Of a stretch of DNA of 10,066 nt, positions 1 to 6,034 are shown one piece after another. Position 1 is the stretch's first letter; each line of letters starts with the position of its first letter. Source of the DNA: Dehalococcoidia bacterium (lineage in GTDB: Bacteria > Chloroflexota > Dehalococcoidia > Dehalococcoidales > Fen-1064); contig DUES01000208.1 in the NCBI GenBank assembly GCA_011192055.1, forward strand, positions 1 to 10,066, written 5' to 3'. The position numbers were made by a program, and so were the translations under genes. A model generated the notes under the pieces. It was not told where the DNA came from, made no database searches, and was given only the letters and a program-made list of their open reading frames with translations.

Positions 1-362
1 AGAATAGCCTTGAGCATGTCGAAGTACATCTTGTAGTACCATGTGTCGTGACTCTGTTGATAAACATTATGCCTGAGTATAGATTTATCAGGTACAACGA
101 GCGCACGGAAATGCAGGTCGTCATCATCAAAAAAATAATCCAGAACATCCATGTAGAACTGCAGTCTGGCAGGTGATACTTTCGTCCACTTAATCTCAAA
201 AGTCGGTTGGAATTTGTGGTAAACTTCGATGTCGCGGATTCGGCCTGCTATCTCGCTTGTCTTCTTGAAAGGGCACCAGATTGCCCCTAGTACCATTACA
301 GTCTGTCTATCATTCTCAAGATGACAACTCTCATCGCAGTAGATATTGTACGTCACACTCAT
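1..362 (-). CDS. DUF3800 domain protein, N-terminal part (cut by window edge)
   Basis: This is an open reading frame of 120 complete codons that starts with ATG at 360-362 and runs off the left edge without a stop. I translated it by hand. The product begins MSVTYNIYCDESCHLEND and has an Asp-Glu-Ser triplet at residues 10-12, followed by a hydrophobic strand (VMVLGAIW). It continues with an 'FEIKWTKVS' segment, an aromatic helix (LQFYMDVLDYFF), a strand (LHFRALVV) and a 'WYYKMYFDML' helix. This order matches the DUF3800 family, whose N-terminal DES motif is thought to belong to an RNase H-like fold; the biochemical role is unknown and members are often found near mobile or defence genes. A GGAG (368-371) lies 5 bases before the ATG. 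The region is visibly richer in A+T than its neighbours and uses codons such as AGA, AGG, ATA and CTA. The C-terminal half is not visible, so intactness cannot be judged. Confidence 0.85.
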   Translation of the reverse strand, partial: MSVTYNIYCDESCHLENDRQTVMVLGAIWCPFKKTSEIAGRIRDIEVYHKFQPTFEIKWTKVSPARLQFYMDVLDYFFDDDDLHFRALVVPDKSILRHNVYQQSHDTWYYKMYFDMLKAI

Positions 363-392
363 CCTGTCTCCAATAACATCCGCTACACCCCT

Positions 393-611
393 TCACCCCC
401 GCCCAAACAACCTCTTCCACCATGGCACCTTTTTGAAGGCACCCTCACTCCGGAAGGAGTGCTCGCAGCGGCCGCAACGCCATGTGCCGTACTGCTTGTT
501 GAAATACGTCTTGGCACTGCCGCAGCGGGGACACGTCGTCCGTATCTTCGCTGCGGTCTTGTTGTCAAGATTGTCCCAGTAGTCCTCAAACCAGCCCGGC
601 CGTATCGGCAT
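393..611 (-). CDS. Small zinc-ribbon protein of unknown function
   Basis: This 72-residue protein has two CXXC knuckles, Cys27-Cys30 (CPRCG) and Cys46-Cys49 (CGRC), separated by 15 residues. That is the layout of a classical zinc ribbon. The N-terminus is acidic and aromatic (GWFEDYWDNLDN) and the C-terminus is basic and aromatic (KKVPWWKRLFGRG). There is no signal peptide or membrane segment. The ribbon resembles those at the front of some transposases and in nucleic-acid-binding proteins, but no catalytic domain follows, so I do not assign a function. The ATG is preceded by a perfect AGGAGG at 617-622 with 5-base spacing. This site overlaps the surE stop codon (621-623), so the gene is very likely co-transcribed with surE and perhaps translationally coupled to it. 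The overlapping frames in this interval have no comparable motif or start signal. Confidence 0.8.
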   Translation of the reverse strand: MPIRPGWFEDYWDNLDNKTAAKIRTTCPRCGSAKTYFNKQYGTWRCGRCEHSFRSEGAFKKVPWWKRLFGRG

Positions 612-616
612 AACCG

Positions 617-622
617 CCTCCT
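617..622 (-). promoter_or_regulatory. Shine-Dalgarno of the zinc-ribbon gene, inside the surE stop
   Basis: The minus strand reads AGGAGG here, followed by 5 bases and the ATG at 609-611. The site shares bases with the surE TAG stop (621-623). This supports the small gene as real and suggests ribosomes finishing surE can reinitiate on it. Confidence 0.75.
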
Positions 623-1418
623 ATCCTCCCTCCCGGTTGCCCAGCAGGTCGGACTCAAGTGCCGGTATGTGCTCGGCCAGTGCCGGTATGCAATCGTGAT
701 GCGTGACATCCATTCGGAGCGGCGTGATTGATATCATGCCGGAGGTAATTGCCCGGATATCGGTGCCCTCGGGGTATTCCACCTCAGCGCGGGTACCGGA
801 GACGTACCGGACGCCGTCTGCCGTAGTCACGGGAGAAAGACTCACCCATGCCCCGGACGCAGTCTGCGTGGTGACGATACCCTTAATCTGCTCCGGTGGG
901 ATGTTCGGCACGTTCGTATTCAGGATGGCGTCAGTCGGCAGGGTGCCCTCCTGAATCCGGCGAGCCAGGTGCTCGGCAACCGTCGCCGCAAAAACAAAGT
1001 CCGGCTTCCTGTCCCTGTCCATTATGGCCAGCGACATGGCAATCGAAGGTATCTTGCGGAAGTAGCCCTGCAGGGTAGCCATGACCGTGCCTGAAAACAG
1101 GATATCACGGCCAATATTCGCCCCGTGGTTGATGCCGGAGACCAGCAGCCCGATGCGTTTATCCCCGGACAATTTACGAATCCCCAGCATGGCGCAATCG
1201 CTCGGTGTCCCGCCAACGGCGTAAGCCTGCACGCCCGGAATCGATGACGATACCTCTTCAATACTGGTATCGCTGTGCAAAGAGAAGCTGGTACCCATCC
1301 CGCTCTGCTGCGAGTTGGGCGCAACAACCAGCACCTCACCGACCCGGCTCATTGCCTCCACCAGCTTCCACAGGCCGTCAGAATCTATGCCATCGTCATT
1401 AGTGACCAGGATATTCAT
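621..1418 (-). CDS. surE: 5'/3'-nucleotidase SurE
   Basis: SurE is a cytoplasmic, metal-dependent phosphatase that removes phosphate from nucleoside 5'- and 3'-monophosphates and acts in nucleotide salvage and stress survival. The 265-residue length is typical. The N-terminus MNILVTNDDG supplies the metal ligands Asp8 and Asp9. Ser39 lies in the family block APNSQQSG, and Asn97 in VSGINHGANIG is the fourth ligand. The block GTPSDCAMLGI (70-80) and the following SGTVMATLQGYF helix are also family signatures. The start is ATG at 1416-1418, with only a weak AAGG upstream (1429-1432), but the N-terminal motif fixes the start. The nitroreductase stop lies 37 bases upstream and the zinc-ribbon start 9 bases downstream, so it is probably inside an operon. 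In many bacteria surE neighbours pcm or stationary-phase genes; that arrangement is not present here. Confidence 0.97.
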   Translation of the reverse strand: MNILVTNDDGIDSDGLWKLVEAMSRVGEVLVVAPNSQQSGMGTSFSLHSDTSIEEVSSSIPGVQAYAVGGTPSDCAMLGIRKLSGDKRIGLLVSGINHGANIGRDILFSGTVMATLQGYFRKIPSIAMSLAIMDRDRKPDFVFAATVAEHLARRIQEGTLPTDAILNTNVPNIPPEQIKGIVTTQTASGAWVSLSPVTTADGVRYVSGTRAEVEYPEGTDIRAITSGMISITPLRMDVTHHDCIPALAEHIPALESDLLGNREGG

Positions 1419-1455
1419 TGGCTGTTTACCTTATCAATTACGGGATAAATTATTT

Positions 1456-2118
1456 TCAGTATCCGCACCAGGTGGTGTTATTCTCCAGCGCTTCACGCTC
1501 GCTGTATAACCCGTTAGCCGGAAAATCATCATCCGGGTACCCGATAGTGATGCAGATACTCATTGTCTTGGACTCGGGGATGCCCGCAATATCCCTGATC
1601 ACTTGCGGGAACATGATGCCCTGCGTCATGAGGCAGGTGCCAAGCCCGTAATTCAACGCCACCAGCGCAATCGTCTGGGATATGGCACCAATATCGAACT
1701 GTGCAATCTCGCCCAGCGACTTGTCGAAAGAGATAATGATAACGGCAGGTGCGTCAAAGCAGCGGAAGCCCTTCAGCATCCACTGCTGCCGTTTATCGCG
1801 GTCCTCCCGTGCAATATCCATAAGCTGGAACAGTGTTTTCCCGAGGGTCACCTGGCGTTCGCGGTACACACCCTCGTAGCCGCCCCAGTTGGACTCCATT
1901 CCGGGTGTTTCGCCGGCACTCAGCTTTTCTATGTGGGTATCACACAGTTTTTTCAGCGCATCTCCGGCGATTACGGCGAACTCCCAGGGCTGGGTATTCA
2001 TGCTTGAAGGCGCCCGACTTGAAATCTCCAGGATTTCCTCGATTATGTTCTTCGGGACCGGGTCAGTCTTGTAACCCCGTATACTTTTCCTCATTTTCAC
2101 AGCTTCGATAATATCCAC
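1456..2118 (-). CDS. Nitroreductase-family FMN-dependent oxidoreductase
   Basis: This is a 220-residue flavoprotein of the nitroreductase superfamily, normally a cytoplasmic homodimer that binds FMN and reduces nitro compounds, quinones or other acceptors with NAD(P)H. The N-terminal MRKSIRGYK block (9-17) supplies the FMN-phosphate-binding arginines and serine, and RAPSSMNTQPWEF (35-47) is the classic flavin-binding segment. GLGTCLM (158-164) and the C-terminal IGYPDDDFPAN (192-202) complete the fold. The true substrate cannot be read from sequence. The start is GTG (2116-2118), chosen because an AAGGAGG lies 5 bases upstream (2124-2130) and because the family N-terminus (D-I-I-E-A-V) begins there. 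There is a candidate promoter in the 71-base gap upstream, so it may open a transcription unit continuing into surE. About 40 residues (60-100) between the flavin blocks are family-variable. Confidence 0.93.
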   Translation of the reverse strand: MDIIEAVKMRKSIRGYKTDPVPKNIIEEILEISSRAPSSMNTQPWEFAVIAGDALKKLCDTHIEKLSAGETPGMESNWGGYEGVYRERQVTLGKTLFQLMDIAREDRDKRQQWMLKGFRCFDAPAVIIISFDKSLGEIAQFDIGAISQTIALVALNYGLGTCLMTQGIMFPQVIRDIAGIPESKTMSICITIGYPDDDFPANGLYSEREALENNTTWCGY

Positions 2119-2123
2119 AATTT

Positions 2124-2130
2124 CCTCCTT
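2124..2130 (-). promoter_or_regulatory. Shine-Dalgarno deciding the GTG start of the nitroreductase
   Basis: The minus strand reads AAGGAGG, with 5 bases (AAATT) before the GTG at 2116-2118. There is no competing in-frame ATG before the conserved RKSIRGY block other than Met9, which lies within that block. Confidence 0.8.
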
Positions 2131-2142
2131 TTGAATACAGTC

Positions 2143-2171
2143 ATGCTAACCTACGGTAAGTCGGGTGTCAA
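2143..2171 (-). promoter_or_regulatory. Candidate sigma70 promoter for nitroreductase-surE
   Basis: On the minus strand a perfect TTGACA (2166-2171) is followed after 17 bases by TAGCAT (2143-2148), which matches the TATAAT consensus at 4 of 6 positions. It lies entirely in the gap between the isomerase stop and the nitroreductase Shine-Dalgarno, the right place for a promoter. The weak -10 leaves doubt. Confidence 0.45.
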
Positions 2172-2189
2172 ATGTGATAGATGGCGCTG

Positions 2190-2978
2190 TCACTGTCCTT
2201 TGAACGTGGCAGGACGTTTTTCGACAAAGGCACTTATCCCTTCAATCGCATCAGAGGTAGCAGCGTTTTCGGTAATGGACCGGCTCTCCTGCTCCAACTG
2301 GGTCTCCAGCGAAGCCGTCCATCCAGCATACATCAACCGCTTGGCTGAAGCAAAAGCAGCGGTCGGCCCTGCGGCAAGCTGTGATACCGTTTTCTGCGCT
2401 TCATCGAAGAGGTCGGCATCAGGTACAACCCTGGTCACGATGCCCCAGTCAAGAGCTTCCTGTGCCGAAAGGACCCGGTTTAACAGGGCAAGCTCCAGCG
2501 AGCGCTTCAGCCCGACAAGTCGGGGCAGAAAAAACGTAGACCCTCCATCCGGGGACAGGCCGATTCTCGTGTACGCCATGGTGAAGCGTGTACTCTCCGC
2601 CGCCAGCACGATATCAGCGCCACAGGCGAGGGGCAGACCGGCTCCGGCAGCACTTCCGTGTACGGCAGCTACCACCGGCACCTCGAGACGTACCAGGCGC
2701 GATACCGCTGCATGCAGATACGTGGTCACCTCCTGCACGTGGCGGGGCAGTTCCTCACCCAGGCTGTTAAATTCCTTGATGTCACCGCCGCTGCAGAACA
2801 TCCGCCCTGCTCCGCTGATAAGCACGGCACGCAATTCAGGACTCTGGCCCAACTCAGTAGCTGCGTCCATCAGCTCACGTGTCATTTGCTTGCTCATCGA
2901 GTTGGCTGCATCCGGACGGTTCAGGGTAAGGTATCCAATATTTTCACGTACCTCGAGTGTAATCGTAGAGTACTCCAT
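2190..2978 (-). CDS. Enoyl-CoA hydratase/isomerase family protein, PaaG-like isomerase
   Basis: This is a 262-residue crotonase-fold enzyme acting on acyl-CoA thioesters in the cytoplasm. The CoA/oxyanion-hole segments are CSGGDI (62-67) and HGSAAGAG (107-114), and the C-terminal half has AQEALDWGIV and the trimerisation helices. The two glutamates that hydrate in true enoyl-CoA hydratases are absent: Pro116 and Tyr136 occupy those places. Instead the segment FTMAYTRIGLSPDGG (132-146) carries Asp144, the position of the catalytic aspartate in PaaG-type isomerases (1,2-epoxyphenylacetyl-CoA isomerase) and delta3-delta2-enoyl-CoA isomerases. I therefore favour isomerase over hydratase; the substrate is unknown. 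An open frame extends upstream to an ATG at 3089, but those 37 residues are not crotonase-like. The ATG at 2978 has a GAGG 5 bases upstream (2984-2987) and gives the usual family length. No other paa or beta-oxidation gene is nearby. Confidence 0.93.
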   Translation of the reverse strand: MEYSTITLEVRENIGYLTLNRPDAANSMSKQMTRELMDAATELGQSPELRAVLISGAGRMFCSGGDIKEFNSLGEELPRHVQEVTTYLHAAVSRLVRLEVPVVAAVHGSAAGAGLPLACGADIVLAAESTRFTMAYTRIGLSPDGGSTFFLPRLVGLKRSLELALLNRVLSAQEALDWGIVTRVVPDADLFDEAQKTVSQLAAGPTAAFASAKRLMYAGWTASLETQLEQESRSITENAATSDAIEGISAFVEKRPATFKGQ

Positions 2979-3092
2979 ATCTTCCTCATTCCTTTCGTCT
3001 GAATTACTTCGCACTGCTGCTACCGTAGCTACGATACTCGCTCCTTTACCATCTACCCACTCCCCCTGCACCCCTGAACGGGTACGCATTTA

Positions 3093-4082
3093 TTACATAT
3101 GCAGTTCGATGATGTCCCCGTCCTGGAGGACGTGGCCTCTCTTTGCCATGACACCATCATGCTTGCCCGAGCCCCATATACGGGCGTACTTCATCCTGGC
3201 ACGGAAATCTTTATGAACGTCTTCTGCGGCTTCTTCAAGCGTGCTCCCACGCGACAGGACTATCGGGTCATCGAAGTCCGGTTTTGCTCCCGGTGTCTTG
3301 GTGTATACCCGGATGATATCCAGTACGTCGTAGACCTTCAGCCTCATTTCTTCCAGCCCGATACCCTTTGTAGCGGATACGGTTAGTACAGGCACCTGCC
3401 CGTCATACTCGTCAAGTAATGCTTCCTCTGCAGCCTTTTGCTCATCATCTGCGACAAGGTCCGCTTTATTGGCGACAATCATCGCCTTCTTCCACGTCTG
3501 CCTGACTTCTTCCTCAACCTCAATCTCTTCCGGACCGATTTTTATTCTCATACTCTCAAACAGCAGACCTATCTCCACAAGCTGGTCGAGGGGGCTGGCG
3601 CTGAGGTCAATCAGTATCAGGAGAACATCCGCACTCCTGAGCATTTGCGGCAGCCAGAAAGGGACCGAACCGGATACCAGGGGCGGGGTATCCACAAGCT
3701 GAATCTGGATATTTTCAAACTCCATCATCCCCGGCGTAACCGTGTGAGATGTGAAGGGGTAGTCTGCTACGTTGGGGGATGCGTTCGTTACAATGGATAC
3801 AAGCTGAGATTTCCCGGCATTGGGAAGACCAACGACCATAACCTGGGCTGCTCCCTGTTTTTCGAGTACCATGGACGCCCGCTGGGTGGCCGACTTTTTA
3901 TCCATGTTCTGGGTCAATTTGGCTATCCGGCGCCGCAGTTCCCCTTTGAGGTGGTCGGTACCCTTGTGCTTGGGCATAACGGCCAGCATTTCCTCAAGAG
4001 CGGCTATCTTCTCATGAGTGCTCTTGGCCGCCCGAAACCTTTTCTCGGCTTCGTAGTACATCGGGGTAAGATTTGCAGGCAT
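3093..4082 (-). CDS. DRG/Obg-like GTPase with C-terminal TGS domain
   Basis: This is a 329-residue cytoplasmic GTP-binding protein. A basic helical N-terminus (about 10-75, including HKGTDHLKGELRRRIAKL) precedes the G domain: G1 GLPNAGKS (85-92), a probable G2 threonine near 112-116 (TSHTVTPG), G3-like DTPP (131-134), G4 NKAD (205-208) and G5 SAT (236-238). The C-terminal 70 residues, ending GHVLQDGDIIELHM, form a TGS domain. Domain order and the helical lysine/arginine-rich lead-in resemble archaeal and eukaryotic DRG proteins, which act with ribosomes. A ribosome or translation role here is inference. G3 is unusual: the expected glycine of DxxG is proline. The ATG lies 6 bases after the uvrC stop. 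An AAGGAG sits 15 bases upstream, inside the end of uvrC, which is far for a Shine-Dalgarno, so translational coupling to uvrC is plausible. Confidence 0.92.
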   Translation of the reverse strand: MPANLTPMYYEAEKRFRAAKSTHEKIAALEEMLAVMPKHKGTDHLKGELRRRIAKLTQNMDKKSATQRASMVLEKQGAAQVMVVGLPNAGKSQLVSIVTNASPNVADYPFTSHTVTPGMMEFENIQIQLVDTPPLVSGSVPFWLPQMLRSADVLLILIDLSASPLDQLVEIGLLFESMRIKIGPEEIEVEEEVRQTWKKAMIVANKADLVADDEQKAAEEALLDEYDGQVPVLTVSATKGIGLEEMRLKVYDVLDIIRVYTKTPGAKPDFDDPIVLSRGSTLEEAAEDVHKDFRARMKYARIWGSGKHDGVMAKRGHVLQDGDIIELHM

Positions 4083-4088
4083 CGCTCG

Positions 4089-5924
4089 CTATAAAAGCTC
4101 CTTTGTTTTTCTTGCCAGTGACAGAGACATACCTTTAGCGGTGGCCAACTCCTCAACCGGAGCTTCACGGATTGCACGTACCGTACCAAACTGATTGAGC
4201 AAGGCACGCCTGCGCCTGGGCCCGATACCGGGAATTGCATCAAGCGATGAACCGAGTGTCTGCTTGCGCCGTACCTTGAGGTGATAACCGAGTGCAAAAC
4301 GGTGGGCCTCATCACGGAGGCGCTGCAATAGTTGCAGGGCCGGTGAATTGCCGGGAAGGACGATAGCGTCTTTCCGGCCGGGTAAGAAGATTTCTTCATT
4401 CTCCTTGGCCAGGCCTGCCACCGGCAAAGACCGGATACCGATTTCATCCATCACGGCAAGGGCGGCATTGAGTTGACCCTTGCCACCATCGATAAGAACA
4501 AGGTCAGGCATAACCGACCATGCATCCTGCGTATCGGCGGAAACCCCATCCGCAGCAATACGTTTGAACCTGCGCCGGAGGACTTCCTGGAGCATGGCGT
4601 AGTCGTTAGCCCCGCTGACAGTCTTTATCTTGAAACGGCGGTACAGGGAGGGTTTCGGTCTGCCGTCTTCAAAGACCACCATGCTGCCCACTGCACCTGT
4701 CCCCTGGATATTGGAAATATCATAGCCCTCAAGACGGGAAGGACTGCCGGGCAGTCCCAGTTCGGCCTGTAATTCATCGAGTGCAGCCGTCAGAGTTGCA
4801 GGGACGGCCAGGTGTTTTATCTTCAGTTGCTGAAGACCCTGCTCAGCATTCCCGGCAACGATATCAACGAGCCGCTTCTTATTGCCGCGTGCCGGTACCT
4901 GGATACGGACCCGGCTGCCCCGTTTGCTTTGGAGCCATTGCAGGATAGCTTCCATATCATCCACCGGGTGCTGGAGAACCAGCAGGGGCGGGATATAAGA
5001 GGCAGAACCATAGAACTGCTTGATGAAGCTGGACATAATCTGCTCCGGCTCTTCCGAACCGGTCCCTTCGAGAATAAAACTGTCACGCCCGACCAGTTTA
5101 TCATTTCGAACGTAAAAGACCTGGACATAAGCCTGGTTACGGTCTTCGGCAAAAGCAATTACGTCCTGCTCGCCGATGGTAGTCGCAGCGATTTTTTGTC
5201 CCTCGATAACCCTGTCTATTGCCTGTATCTGGTCACGGAACAGGACCGCTTTTTCAAAGTCCAGGGCATCGGCGGACTTCTTCATCTTTTTGTCCAGTTC
5301 GCGGACAACGCTGTCCTGTTTACCTTCAAGGAAGAAAATCACCTGTTTCATCATTTCATCATACTCTTCCCTGGTTACCGCACCAATACAGGGACCGGCA
5401 CAGCGGCGGATATGGTATTTGAGGCAGGGACGGGAATCCGTACCGGTGATAGTCCTGGAACATGTCCGGAATGGGAAAATAGTCCTGATAACCTTCAATG
5501 TCTGCCGCACCGACCTGGCACTGGCGAATGGTCCAAAATAGTGAGCCCCATCCTCTTCAAGAAGGCGCGTAAACCGTACCCTGGGCCACTCCTCACTCAG
5601 GTCTATCTTGATATAGGGGAAGGTCTTATCATCCTTGAGCCGGACATTATAATGCGGATGGTACCGTTTGATAAGGTTAGATTCAAGGATAAGGGCTTCC
5701 TGTTCCAGGTTAGTGATGTAGAAATCAATATCATGTACGTGCTCCACCAGGAGCTGGAGTTTGGGGGGCAACTTCTGTACCGGTATGAAGTAAGACCTGA
5801 CACGCTGGCTGAGGTCAGCAGCCTTGCCTACGTACAGGATAGTACCTTCAGAGTCCCGCATCAGGTAAACGCCGGGGCTGGCTGGCAACTGCTTTAATTG
5901 TTCACTTATCAGGCTGCTGGTCAA
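4089..5924 (-). CDS. uvrC: UvrABC excision nuclease subunit C
   Basis: UvrC makes both incisions around a DNA lesion during nucleotide excision repair after UvrA/UvrB damage recognition. The 611-residue length is normal. The GIY-YIG nuclease domain (about 15-95) includes PGVYLMRD and ILYVGKA. Four cysteines, Cys155, Cys167, Cys175 and Cys179, match the iron-sulphur ligands of the family. A UVR motif for UvrB contact covers about 205-240 (DALDFEKAVLFRDQI). The RNase H-like 5' nuclease domain shows Asp402 (GYDISNIQG), Asp479 (LIDGGKGQ) and His541 (RDEAHRFA). A helix-hairpin-helix pair (AIPGIGPRRRRALL and a second copy) ends the protein at 563-611. The start is TTG (5922-5924), with GGGAG 8 bases upstream. 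The next in-frame ATG is Met22, inside the GIY-YIG domain, so a later start would damage it. The GTPase follows after 6 bases. Confidence 0.98.
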   Translation of the reverse strand: MTSSLISEQLKQLPASPGVYLMRDSEGTILYVGKAADLSQRVRSYFIPVQKLPPKLQLLVEHVHDIDFYITNLEQEALILESNLIKRYHPHYNVRLKDDKTFPYIKIDLSEEWPRVRFTRLLEEDGAHYFGPFASARSVRQTLKVIRTIFPFRTCSRTITGTDSRPCLKYHIRRCAGPCIGAVTREEYDEMMKQVIFFLEGKQDSVVRELDKKMKKSADALDFEKAVLFRDQIQAIDRVIEGQKIAATTIGEQDVIAFAEDRNQAYVQVFYVRNDKLVGRDSFILEGTGSEEPEQIMSSFIKQFYGSASYIPPLLVLQHPVDDMEAILQWLQSKRGSRVRIQVPARGNKKRLVDIVAGNAEQGLQQLKIKHLAVPATLTAALDELQAELGLPGSPSRLEGYDISNIQGTGAVGSMVVFEDGRPKPSLYRRFKIKTVSGANDYAMLQEVLRRRFKRIAADGVSADTQDAWSVMPDLVLIDGGKGQLNAALAVMDEIGIRSLPVAGLAKENEEIFLPGRKDAIVLPGNSPALQLLQRLRDEAHRFALGYHLKVRRKQTLGSSLDAIPGIGPRRRRALLNQFGTVRAIREAPVEELATAKGMSLSLARKTKELL

Positions 5925-5932
5925 GGTCTTCT

Positions 5933-5937
5933 CTCCC
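5933..5937 (-). promoter_or_regulatory. Shine-Dalgarno deciding the TTG start of uvrC
   Basis: The minus strand reads GGGAG, with 8 bases before the TTG at 5922-5924. The TTG is the only plausible start in this frame before the conserved PGVYLMRD block. Confidence 0.65.
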
Positions 5938-5948
5938 GGGTCTGCTAA

Positions 5949-5973
5949 CCGGTAAAGTTAACCTTTCTACCGG
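5949..5973 (-). other. Hairpin in the uvrC leader
   Basis: Perfect 6-base inverted arms CCGGTA (5949-5954) and TACCGG (5968-5973) surround a spacer in which AAG and CTT can extend the stem past a 2-base bulge, leaving a GTTAA loop. It sits between the candidate uvrC -10 box and the Shine-Dalgarno, so it would lie in the untranslated leader. It is not followed by a run of T, so it is not an intrinsic terminator. Confidence 0.5.
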
Positions 5974-5983
5974 CCAGATTCCA

Positions 5984-6012
5984 ATTATAGAGATGCAGTC
6001 TATACACATCAG
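5984..6012 (-). promoter_or_regulatory. Candidate promoter for uvrC and the GTPase
   Basis: The minus strand has a perfect TATAAT at 5984-5989. Seventeen bases upstream is CTGATG (6007-6012), which matches TTGACA at only 3 of 6 positions. It lies in the rho-uvrC gap and would give a leader of about 50 bases. The -10 box is good, the -35 poor. Confidence 0.4.
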
Positions 6013-6034
6013 TTGCTGCCCGGTAAAGCGATTC

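Larger units (their letters stand above)
5943..6028. repeat. Imperfect 15-base direct repeat flanking the uvrC leader
   Basis: TGCTAACCGGTAAAG (5943-5957) and TGCTGCCCGGTAAAG (6014-6028) match at 13 of 15 positions. One copy lies just after the rho stop and the other just before the uvrC Shine-Dalgarno. The left copy contains one arm of the leader hairpin. Confidence 0.6.

Noticed and set aside
383..709. Minus-strand 108-codon frame overlapping the zinc-ribbon gene and the surE end
   Set aside because: The product is arginine-rich and low in complexity. The zinc-ribbon frame has four spaced cysteines and a perfect Shine-Dalgarno, and this frame overlaps surE.
2979..3089. N-terminal extension of the isomerase to the ATG at 3089
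   Set aside because: The extra 37 residues do not resemble the crotonase N-terminus, whereas the ATG at 2978 has a Shine-Dalgarno and gives the usual length.
2131..3216. Long plus-strand open frame of 361 codons
   Set aside because: It is antisense to the isomerase, which has clear family motifs. The translation is serine/arginine/threonine-rich with no recognisable domain, and it runs across gene boundaries.
4812..5897. Long plus-strand open frame of 361 codons opposite uvrC
   Set aside because: uvrC is certain on the minus strand with all motifs intact. The opposite frame has no family resemblance and is a shadow.
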